5,682 bases of DNA from Lachnospiraceae bacterium (GTDB taxonomy: Bacteria > Bacillota > Clostridia > Lachnospirales > Lachnospiraceae), in contig JAJQGR010000170.1 of the NCBI GenBank assembly GCA_021200345.1, positions 1 to 5,682 of the forward strand. The letters run 5' to 3'. Of this stretch, positions 1-5,682 are shown one piece after another. Both the position numbers and the translations under genes were made by a program. How positions within the stretch are numbered: position 1 is the stretch's first letter; each line of letters begins with the position of its first letter. Under the pieces are notes generated by a model. It ran no database searches, was not told the DNA's origin, and saw only the letters and a program-made list of their open reading frames with translations.

Positions 1-103
1 ATACTGCATTACGGCCCTGGATACGGCAAACGCCCTGGTCACCAGCCTGGAGCATAAACAGGAGAATCTGCATCTGGTGGATATTACTCAGATATCGAAA
101 TAA
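1..103 (+). CDS. C-terminal end of an unidentified protein (5' end outside window)
   Basis: The frame starting at base 2 is open from the window edge to a TAA at 101-103 and gives 33 residues ending in HLVDITQISK. The composition (ALDTANALV, then a charged stretch SLEHKQEN) looks like the end of an amphipathic helix of a normal soluble protein. The other two plus frames give tryptophan- and proline-rich text (frame 3) or an early stop (frame 1), so this frame is the likely coding one. I do not recognise the family from so short a tail. It ends 50 bases before the MBOAT gene on the same strand, so the two may be co-transcribed, but no promoter is visible in between to decide this. Confidence 0.55.
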   Translation, partial: YCITALDTANALVTSLEHKQENLHLVDITQISK

Positions 104-115
104 AACGAAAGAGAG

Positions 116-144
116 CGGCGGCTTTTGGATTTCAGGGGCCGCCG
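116..144 (+). promoter_or_regulatory. Leader hairpin abutting the MBOAT ribosome binding site
   Basis: CGGCGGC (116-122) is perfectly complementary to GCCGCCG (138-144). In RNA the stem extends inward through three U-G wobbles (123-125 with 135-137), U126-A134, G127-C133 and G128-U132, closing on a 3-base AUU loop. The total is about 13 pairs. The last stem base, G144, is the first base of the GGAG Shine-Dalgarno (144-147) for the ATG at 154. No T-run follows on the plus strand (next bases GAGAAAAAT), so it is not a standard intrinsic terminator. It could partly hide the ribosome site, couple translation to the upstream gene (stop at 103), or protect a processed 5' end. The structure is seen; the role is inferred. 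Confidence 0.4.
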
Positions 145-153
145 GAGAAAAAT

Positions 154-1638
154 ATGCAGTTTAACTCCATTGATTTTTTGATCTTTTTTCCTATTGTTGT
201 ATTGATTTATTTTATCATTCCCAGAAAGACGCGATATCTCTGGCTGTTGATTGCCAGCTATTATTTTTACATGAGCTGGAATGCAAAATATGCGTTGCTG
301 ATTGCTTTGTCTACTCTGATCACCTGGGTGAGCGGGCTGATGATATCCCGTTTTTCCTCCAGGGCGGCTCAAAAATCCATTGTTGCCCTGTCTTTTGCCA
401 GTAATCTGGGGATTCTGTTTTTCTTTAAGTATTTTGATTTCCTGCTGGAGAATGTGAATCTGGTGCTGGAGCGTTTTCAGCTTCAGATTGTGGAGAACCC
501 TTTCGACATTCTGCTCCCGGTGGGCATTTCTTTCTATACCTTTCAGGCATTGAGCTATACCATGGATGTGTACCGGGGCGAAGTAGAGCCGGAGAAAAAT
601 CCGCTGAAATACGCTCTTTTTGTTTCCTTTTTTCCTCAGCTGGTGGCAGGACCCATTGAGCGCTCCAAAAATCTGCTCCGTCAGGTAAAAAATGTGGATA
701 GCATCAAACTATGGGATTATGACAGGATCGCGTCGGGCTTTATTCTGATGTGCTGGGGGATGTTCCAGAAGGTGGTGATCGCGGACAGGCTGTCTATTTT
801 TGTGGATCAGGTCTGGGACAATCTGATCAGCTGCGGCTCTGTGGAAACGATAGCGGCGGCGTTTGCTTTTTCAACTGAGATTTACTGTGATTTTGCCGGA
901 TATTCCTCTATTGCCATCGGGGCGGCCAGACTGATGGGCTTTGAACTGATGGAAAATTTCAATGCGCCCTATTTTGCGACGAGCATCCGGCAATTCTGGC
1001 GCAGATGGCATATTTCCTTAAGCGGCTGGTTTCGGGATTACCTTTATATCCCGCTGGGCGGCAACAGAAAGGGGAGGGTCAGAAAGCAGATCAATGTGAT
1101 GATCACCTTCCTGCTCAGCGGTCTCTGGCACGGGGCGAGCTGGACCTATGTGATTTGGGGTGGGCTTCACGGAGGCTATCAGGTGGTTGGAGACCTTACA
1201 TCTCCCTTGAGAGAAAAAATGAATCTCCTGTTTCACACGGACAAAGAAGCGGAAAGTTACCGGTTAGGGCAGACGATCTTTACCTTTCTTCTGGTGACCT
1301 TTGCCTGGATATTTTTCAGAGCGGAAACGCTGGAGCAGGCCATATATTTTCTCAACAGACTCTTTACCAGGTGGAACCCTTGGAATTTCTTTAACGGAAG
1401 CCTGTATGAGTTCGGGCTGGACAGACTGGAATGCCATATTCTGCTGGCAGGACTGCTCCTTTTGTTTTGCGCGGATATGATCCGGGAGAGAAAAAAGGAG
1501 GATCTGGGGGTCTTTTTGCTGCGTCAGAATCTGTGGTTTCGCTGGGCGGCGGTGATCGTCATGATTCTGGGCTGCCTGGTGTTTGGCGTTTATGGCGTGG
1601 ATTTTGATTCCACTCAGTTTATTTACTTTAACTTTTGA
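154..1638 (+). CDS. MBOAT-family membrane O-acyltransferase (AlgI/DltB-like)
   Basis: A 494-residue polytopic membrane protein of the membrane-bound O-acyltransferase family. Members take an acyl group from a cytoplasmic donor and pass it through the membrane to a polymer or extracytoplasmic partner. Visible hallmarks: hydrophobic helices from residue 5 on (FLIFFPIVVLIYF, then LWLLIASYYFYMSW); the GPIER motif at 166-170; the family core FWRRWHISLSGWFRDYLYIP at 281-300, continuing LGGN to 304; and SGLWHGASW at 322-330. H326 in the last motif corresponds to the family's catalytic histidine, and H286 is the second conserved histidine. Length is normal for AlgI-like proteins. The ATG at 154 has GGAG six bases upstream. 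The gene is followed after 36 bases by an SGNH-type partner, as in alginate, PatA/PatB and Dlt systems. No dltA or dltC is present here, so the name dltB is not justified. Family assignment is very safe; substrate and polymer are unknown, with acetyl transfer to a surface glycan the favoured inference. Confidence 0.93.
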   Translation: MQFNSIDFLIFFPIVVLIYFIIPRKTRYLWLLIASYYFYMSWNAKYALLIALSTLITWVSGLMISRFSSRAAQKSIVALSFASNLGILFFFKYFDFLLENVNLVLERFQLQIVENPFDILLPVGISFYTFQALSYTMDVYRGEVEPEKNPLKYALFVSFFPQLVAGPIERSKNLLRQVKNVDSIKLWDYDRIASGFILMCWGMFQKVVIADRLSIFVDQVWDNLISCGSVETIAAAFAFSTEIYCDFAGYSSIAIGAARLMGFELMENFNAPYFATSIRQFWRRWHISLSGWFRDYLYIPLGGNRKGRVRKQINVMITFLLSGLWHGASWTYVIWGGLHGGYQVVGDLTSPLREKMNLLFHTDKEAESYRLGQTIFTFLLVTFAWIFFRAETLEQAIYFLNRLFTRWNPWNFFNGSLYEFGLDRLECHILLAGLLLLFCADMIRERKKEDLGVFLLRQNLWFRWAAVIVMILGCLVFGVYGVDFDSTQFIYFNF

Positions 1639-1656
1639 GAGCTTCATTTACCAATG

Positions 1657-1666
1657 AAGGAAAGGA
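1657..1666 (+). promoter_or_regulatory. Shine-Dalgarno deciding the start of the SGNH gene
   Basis: AAGGAAAGGA ends eight bases before the ATG at 1675, an ideal distance. The in-frame ATG at 1654 has only a poor GAGAG about 12 bases upstream. The longer start would also place MKERTAL in front of a typical Lys-Lys-Trp-hydrophobic anchor. The 1675 start is therefore preferred. Confidence 0.65.
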
Positions 1667-1674
1667 CAGCGTTG

Positions 1675-3096
1675 ATGAAAAAATGGATTAGAGGCATCCT
1701 TTTTGTCTGTGCGGCGGTCCTGGTGATGGCGAGAGCGTATCGTATTCTTTCCTGGAAAGATACGGCGGGGAATTACCAGTCATCCTTAGAACAGTTGTAC
1801 AACACAGGGAATGATTTGATGGATGTGGTATTTGTGGGCAGCAGTCATGTATATTGTGATATCAACCCGTCCATTCTCTGGAGAGATTATGGCATTGCGG
1901 GTTTTGACATGGCGGTCTCCGGACAGGACAAGGATACAGCCTGGCATAATCTGCTGGAGGTGCTGAAAACCCAGTCCCCAAAAGTGGTCTGTGTGGATTT
2001 GTATGCGCTGACTTATGAGAAAACGGCAATACAGGGGAATGTTTACAGAGCAACCCTGTCCATGGATCTTTCCTTCAACGCGGTGGAGTTGATTCTGAAA
2101 GAGGTGGAAAACAGAGAAGAATGGGCGGATTATATTTTGCGCTGGCCCATCATCCATACAAGATACAGAGAGCTGGAAAGATATGATTTTCAACAGTATG
2201 AGCTCAGTGTCTTTGGGAGAGGTCAGACTTTTGACTGGACCATCGGCTGGGGAGCGCAGATTTCGGAGGAATGCCTGAACGATACAACGGTGGGGGAGCT
2301 GGGAGAAAAAAACCTGGAGTGGCTTGAAAATCTGGCAGCGTTATCGGAGGAGAAAAATTTTGAGCTGATTTTATTCATAGCGCCTTACTATTATGAGTCA
2401 GATTGCAGGGAAATTTATAATGCTGCGAAGCAGTACGCGGCGCGCAACGGGATAGAGGTTCTTGATTTTAATGAGCTTGCGGAGGAGATCTCACTTGATT
2501 TTAACCGGGATTATATTGATGGGGCGCACTGCAATTCCTATGGAGCAGAAAAGGTGACGGCGTATTTCGGTCAATGGCTGAATGAATATATGGAATTAAC
2601 AGATCACCGGGGGGACAGCGCGTATTTTCTTTGGGAGAAGGACTTGGAATATTATGAACAGTATGCCCAGGAAGCGATACTGGCGGAGGCGGTAAGCGTT
2701 TCCATGGAGGATTATGTTCAATCCATTCTGAAAGGAAATAATCTGACCTGTATTATAACGCTGAATGGAGACTATATGGCCTACAGCGACGATATTGGGC
2801 CGGTGATGGAGACGCTGGGGATGAACCTGCAGGATTATCCTGACGGCGGGAAATGGCTGTATGCAGACGGACAGCTGCAGTTTATCATGGATAACAACAG
2901 CACGGACGCGTTTATATATGATCTGGACGGTATGTATATCCTCCGGATGGAAAATCTCAGCGTAAAAGAAGGCGCGGATGCCTTTGAGGATATTCAGATT
3001 GACGAAACAGCCCAGGAGACCATATATAACGGAATAGGTTTTATTGTGTATAATACCTGTTTGCACAGGGTAATCAGCAGGATCGGATACAACTGA
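1675..3096 (+). CDS. Membrane-anchored SGNH-type protein, DltD/AlgJ/AlgX-like acyl-transfer partner, with extra C-terminal domain
   Basis: 473 residues from the preferred ATG (480 if 1654 is used). Residues 2-20 (MKKWIRGILFVCAAVLV...) form a single signal anchor, putting the rest outside the cell. The SGNH fold is shown by block I VFVGSSH, with candidate nucleophile S57 (numbering from 1675), a central strand ELILFIAPYYY, and block V DGAHCNSYGAEKV, with D282 and H285 completing the triad. By analogy with DltD, AlgJ/AlgX and PatB it should accept or hand on the acyl group delivered by the MBOAT protein encoded just upstream, or remove it from the polymer. After the SGNH domain (to about residue 310) there is a segment of about 160 residues not needed for that fold. 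Part of it (about 343-440: EDYVQSILKGN, CIITLNGDYMAY, VMETLGMNLQDYPDGGKW) resembles by eye an ILEI/FAM3-like alpha/beta domain; this is weak inference. Family is secure, exact reaction is not. Confidence 0.86.
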   Translation: MKKWIRGILFVCAAVLVMARAYRILSWKDTAGNYQSSLEQLYNTGNDLMDVVFVGSSHVYCDINPSILWRDYGIAGFDMAVSGQDKDTAWHNLLEVLKTQSPKVVCVDLYALTYEKTAIQGNVYRATLSMDLSFNAVELILKEVENREEWADYILRWPIIHTRYRELERYDFQQYELSVFGRGQTFDWTIGWGAQISEECLNDTTVGELGEKNLEWLENLAALSEEKNFELILFIAPYYYESDCREIYNAAKQYAARNGIEVLDFNELAEEISLDFNRDYIDGAHCNSYGAEKVTAYFGQWLNEYMELTDHRGDSAYFLWEKDLEYYEQYAQEAILAEAVSVSMEDYVQSILKGNNLTCIITLNGDYMAYSDDIGPVMETLGMNLQDYPDGGKWLYADGQLQFIMDNNSTDAFIYDLDGMYILRMENLSVKEGADAFEDIQIDETAQETIYNGIGFIVYNTCLHRVISRIGYN

Positions 3097-3104
3097 AAGA
3101 AGCT

Positions 3105-5225
3105 TTAGTTAAACGCGTAGATATAATGCTCCCAGTCGGTCAGGTAGAATTCCCCGGTTAAGGGGTCCCTGGTCAGGATTCCTTCCGCTTCCATTTCCTC
3201 AATCAGACGTTTCAGGTCGCTTTCACTGTATCCGAAGATCCATTTGAAATACCAGGAGTATTGCTTATAGGGCTCGTCCATCCCTTTCTGGAAGGTGACA
3301 AACTGTGAGTAAATCCGATATTTACGATCCATCTCATAGACAGGGTCAGTGGGCGTGACATAGCCATAAAGGGAGCAGAACTCGCTGAGCATTTCCCTTT
3401 GCGCCCTGGCCTCAATCTGTCCCCAGGAGCCGATCACGGTGTTGTATTCGGAGATGGGCGTACTGATAGAGTTGATTTTTTCCTGAATATCCTCCGCCGG
3501 GGCGCCGTCCGCCTGCATGCTTTCCAGTTCCCCATATTCTATTCTGAATTGGGCGAACTCCTGAATCTGCCGGATGTATGGCACCATCAGCGTCAGCAGG
3601 TCAGTGAGACTGATGGGCAGGGGGAGGGTATTGGCCTCCAGATTCATTTCTATGATCTCATTCAGCGTGGCAATAGCGGCCTCACTTCTTGCCAGAATAT
3701 CTTCCGCATCATAATCCTCACTTTTTAAAATATAATGATCACTACTCCAGAAATAGGTATCCCAGCTTTCGCCGGAGCGGGCGTCCTCAATCAGATACAG
3801 AACCTGGGAAAAAGCGTCCGCGTATTCCTCGCCTACGGCAGCCAGGGCGATTTCATGAATAAGCTCGTCCACATCCCGATAAGGGTCAATTAAAAGCTGA
3901 CCGGCGCAGTAAAGGGAAAACACATTGACCACGTGATTGGAATCCATTTCGCTCCAGTATTCGGGTTTGGCAATGTCGTCATATTTCAGTGCTGTCTGAT
4001 AGGTGGACTGAATAATATGTGGGGTAAAGTACAGAGAGGCCATCTGATCAATCTCCATTTCGCAGGTATTCCAGGCCCAGGTACCAAGAGAAACCCCGCT
4101 TTCCGCGATGTATTCGCGGAAGTCGACATAGTCCGATTCATTATCGTGATGGCCCTGCTCATAGAGCGTGATATCCGTTCCCAGAGTCTGGACAAGGTAG
4201 CGCTTTCCAAACACATCCACATAGCAGCTGACGCCGAAATTCAGATCCGGGTTGATGGCCGAGACCTTGTCGTAAAACATTTTGGCAAAATAAGCCACGT
4301 CCTGCGTATATGACAGATTTCCCGGATCATAGAAGTGCATGATGACTCTGTCGGCACAGTCGGCCAGCTGGGCGTAAATGGAATAATACTTATCAAAGCA
4401 GGCCACGGCGTCCGGATTTTCATAGACAAAGGTGGTTCCCTCCAGGATTTCGTAGGTGACAGAATCGTCCGTCCATCCATAACCGTTAAATTCGGCGCCC
4501 CATACCCACAGAGTCACATTCATGTCCAGAGAATGGGCGGCATCCGCCAGAATGCGCAGACGTTCATGCACAAACTCGTAGCTCCCGGCGCAGGCCCAGG
4601 CGGAGCACATGTCAGTGAGCTGAATTCCGGTGAAGCCGCAGTATTTTAACATTCGCACATAATCATAGAGCTGTTCATCGGAGAAAGACATAATATCCGT
4701 TTTCAAACTGGTGGAGTTGTTGTAATAAATTCCCCGGCTGTAATTGGTGTTCCAGAGAGTGATGATGGCCTCTCTTTCCTCCATCCAGGCATCGGAAGTG
4801 TCCGTGGTATTGACAGGAAGCGTCAGAATACCGCCGCTTTCCAGCTTTTCCTGGGAGGTACCGGCATACATCCAGCCCAGGCAGGTGTTGGCAAACTGGC
4901 AGATTGCCTGGGACAGGTCGCTTCCTTTGGAGCCTGTCAGGAAAATATCTCCGTCAGAAATGGAGAAAGAATCCGTGCCCACAGAGGAGTCATCGCCGGA
5001 TGTCAGATTGCTGTCAATGGACAGAGAAATATGAGGGGAGCCGTCACCAGAATCGCCGCTGTCCAATACGGCGCCGCTGGCAAGGCAGATATAATAGTTC
5101 AGATCACAGAGAAAGGAAACGTCCACAGAGCTGTCGGTCACAATGGTATAATCTTCAATGGAAGTACTGCCGATCAGGATCTCCTCCCTGGCGAGGGCGC
5201 CGGTGTCCGTGATCTGCTCTCCCTG
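3105..5225 (-). CDS. Putative extracellular glycosidase, GH67/DUF4838-like: main body, frame-disrupted from its N-terminus
   Basis: About 706 residues in one minus-strand frame, stop TAA at 3105-3107. The frame is closed upstream by TGA at 5232-5234. Order from the N-terminal side: an alpha/beta module (about 5153-4857, ending AICQFANTCLGWMYAG); a probable TIM barrel opening with WNTNYSRGIYYNN (near 4711-4760) and running through GFTGIQLTDMCSAW, LWVWGAEFNGYGW, VIMHFYDPGN and LGTWAWNTCEME (near 4048-4090); then FSLYCAGQLLIDPYRDVDEL (near 3860-3920), a pattern typical of the helical region after the barrel in GH67/DUF4838-type proteins. The last ~250 residues are helical and end in a charged segment LKRLIEEMEAEGILTRDP. 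Acidic residues in the barrel motifs are candidate catalytic groups but cannot be assigned. The GTG at 5139-5141 has no convincing ribosome site and would leave no export signal, so the true N-terminus is the separate fragment to the right. Glycosidase-like fold is likely; substrate and exact family are unknown. Confidence 0.75.
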   Translation of the reverse strand, partial: QGEQITDTGALAREEILIGSTSIEDYTIVTDSSVDVSFLCDLNYYICLASGAVLDSGDSGDGSPHISLSIDSNLTSGDDSSVGTDSFSISDGDIFLTGSKGSDLSQAICQFANTCLGWMYAGTSQEKLESGGILTLPVNTTDTSDAWMEEREAIITLWNTNYSRGIYYNNSTSLKTDIMSFSDEQLYDYVRMLKYCGFTGIQLTDMCSAWACAGSYEFVHERLRILADAAHSLDMNVTLWVWGAEFNGYGWTDDSVTYEILEGTTFVYENPDAVACFDKYYSIYAQLADCADRVIMHFYDPGNLSYTQDVAYFAKMFYDKVSAINPDLNFGVSCYVDVFGKRYLVQTLGTDITLYEQGHHDNESDYVDFREYIAESGVSLGTWAWNTCEMEIDQMASLYFTPHIIQSTYQTALKYDDIAKPEYWSEMDSNHVVNVFSLYCAGQLLIDPYRDVDELIHEIALAAVGEEYADAFSQVLYLIEDARSGESWDTYFWSSDHYILKSEDYDAEDILARSEAAIATLNEIIEMNLEANTLPLPISLTDLLTLMVPYIRQIQEFAQFRIEYGELESMQADGAPAEDIQEKINSISTPISEYNTVIGSWGQIEARAQREMLSEFCSLYGYVTPTDPVYEMDRKYRIYSQFVTFQKGMDEPYKQYSWYFKWIFGYSESDLKRLIEEMEAEGILTRDPLTGEFYLTDWEHYIYAFN

Positions 5226-5682
5226 AGAGAGTCAGGCTGCCATCGCTGTTGATACACTGGTAAATAAGATAATAACAGGCTCTGTTCATCCCTGCCTCAC
5301 TTTTGGAGAGAAGAGAGAGGGTGTTGCCCTGATATGAAATCAGAAAGCCTTTCTCCTGCAGGCCGGAGAGGTCATAGCCCAGCTCGTTGGCCTGAGCTTC
5401 GGAGGCTGACAGCAAAAGAACAAACTCTGAGGTGTCCGAGGCGTCCTTTAAGCTGACGCTGAGTCTGTCTTTTGCAAGCTGTTTTAAGCAGGCTGCGGAT
5501 TCGGAAGCGCCCTGGCAGGCGCTTACATGGTATTTGTCCAGAGTATTTCCATTATCCGCAGGAGTTTTCAACCTGATCAGAGCCATCACGGCGATGAGAA
5601 TAACAATCAGAGCTATGGAGGTGAGAAAAATCGCCGGATGGGAGACAAAACGTTTTTGACTGTATGATGAATGAGAACTGGT
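5155..5682 (-). pseudogene. N-terminal fragment of the same glycosidase gene (membrane anchor plus first alpha/beta module), frameshifted and cut by the window edge
   Basis: The frame is open to the right edge with no ATG inside it, so the real start lies beyond 5682. It shows a polar head (SSHSSYSQKRFVSHP), one transmembrane anchor (AIFLTSIALIVILIAVMALI, about 5583-5634) and a GH20b/GH67N-like module. In that module LLLSASEAQANELGYD, GFLISYQGNTLSLL and SEAGMNRACYYLIYQC follow the usual pattern of deacetylase/hexosaminidase accessory domains (strand, dipeptide-rich helix, 'G..I...ntl.i.......G..ra.Y.l'). Good coding sense stops after DGSLTLS. The remaining residues (GRADHGHRRPRQGG...) are Arg/His-rich noise up to the stop at 5155-5157. 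The other frame picks up sensible text (QGEQITDTGALAREEILIG) at exactly this point. Both parts are therefore one broken gene of at least 859 visible codons. A type II surface-anchored topology is inferred. Confidence 0.75.
5223..5235 (-). other. Frameshift site in the glycosidase gene, at a short CT repeat
   Basis: On the minus strand the sequence reads ACTCTCTCAGGG. The upstream frame uses ACT CTC TCA GGG; the downstream frame needs CAG GGA GAG. Either one inserted base, or loss of one CT unit from ACTCTCTCTCAGGG (which would read T-L-S-Q-G-E), restores a continuous protein. Both are simple slippage events. Whether the change is real or a sequencing/assembly error cannot be told from the sequence. 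Confidence 0.75.

Noticed and set aside
116..144. Reading the leader hairpin as an intrinsic terminator of the upstream gene
   Set aside because: The stem is followed by GAGAAAAAT on the plus strand, with no T-tract; on the minus strand the following region is only loosely T-rich and no minus-strand gene ends there.
1005..2193. Open frames overlapping the MBOAT and SGNH genes (1005-1394 plus, 1264-1647 minus, 1786-2193 minus)
   Set aside because: They lie inside strongly supported coding regions in other frames and show no protein family features.
154..3096. Naming the pair dltB/dltD
   Set aside because: No dltA or dltC nearby in the window, and the motifs are shared by AlgI, PatA and other MBOAT systems; sequence alone does not support D-alanylation.
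3095..3107. Small inverted repeat AAAG-AAG-CTTT between the convergent stops
   Set aside because: Only four AT-rich pairs with no U-run; too weak to be called a terminator.
5139..5141. GTG as the true start of the glycosidase main body
   Set aside because: No good ribosome site, no export signal, and sensible coding text continues upstream in this frame to 5225 and then in the neighbouring frame to the window edge.
5223..5235. Programmed ribosomal frameshift
   Set aside because: A +1 shift would be needed, but there is no slow stop codon or rare-codon site at the shift point (the prfB-type signal is absent). A slippage mutation in a CT repeat is simpler.
3399..5252. Several plus-strand open frames (for example 3399-3728, 3933-4313, 4335-4649, 4744-5034)
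   Set aside because: They are shadows opposite the glycosidase gene, lack ribosome sites and recognisable motifs, and have unnatural composition.
5587..5589. GTG as the start of the N-terminal fragment
   Set aside because: It falls at the end of the membrane anchor; the frame stays open upstream through the whole anchor and polar head to the window edge.

Overview
The window looks like part of a low-to-mid GC Firmicute chromosome, most plausibly a Clostridia/Lachnospiraceae-type gut anaerobe. This is an inference from purine-rich Shine-Dalgarno sites (GGAG, AAGGA), the general codon style and the type of surface-glycan genes. No marker gene fixes the taxon. The sequence is almost entirely coding and contains no tRNA, rRNA, CRISPR array or mobile element that I can see.

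Plus strand, left half: the window opens in the last 33 codons of an unidentified gene (stop at 101-103). A 50-base leader follows, holding a strong GC-rich hairpin that abuts the ribosome binding site of an AlgI/DltB-type MBOAT membrane acyltransferase (154-1638). Just downstream, and probably in the same transcript, lies a membrane-anchored SGNH-type protein of the DltD/AlgJ/AlgX kind (1675-3096) with an extra C-terminal domain. MBOAT plus SGNH partner is the usual two-part machine for carrying acyl groups across the membrane onto an extracellular polymer. No donor-activating genes (dltA, dltC) lie in the window, so acetylation of a surface polysaccharide is a better guess than D-alanylation of teichoic acid.

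Minus strand, right half: a convergent gene whose stop lies only 8 bases from the SGNH gene stop runs leftward from beyond the right edge to 3105. It encodes a large extracellular protein: an N-terminal membrane anchor, two GH20b/GH67N-like alpha/beta modules, a probable TIM-barrel glycosidase core of the GH67/DUF4838 kind and a helical C-terminal part. The reading frame is broken near 5224-5231, between the two alpha/beta modules. The gene is therefore either a recent pseudogene or carries a sequencing or assembly indel in a short CT repeat.

Taken together, the region reads as a cell-surface glycan locus: one operon that decorates a polymer with acyl groups, facing a surface-anchored glycosidase that may trim or digest a glycan. 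The functional link between the two strands is inference from proximity only. The most interesting items are the unassigned glycosidase with duplicated N-terminal modules, the extra domain on the SGNH protein, and the leader hairpin.
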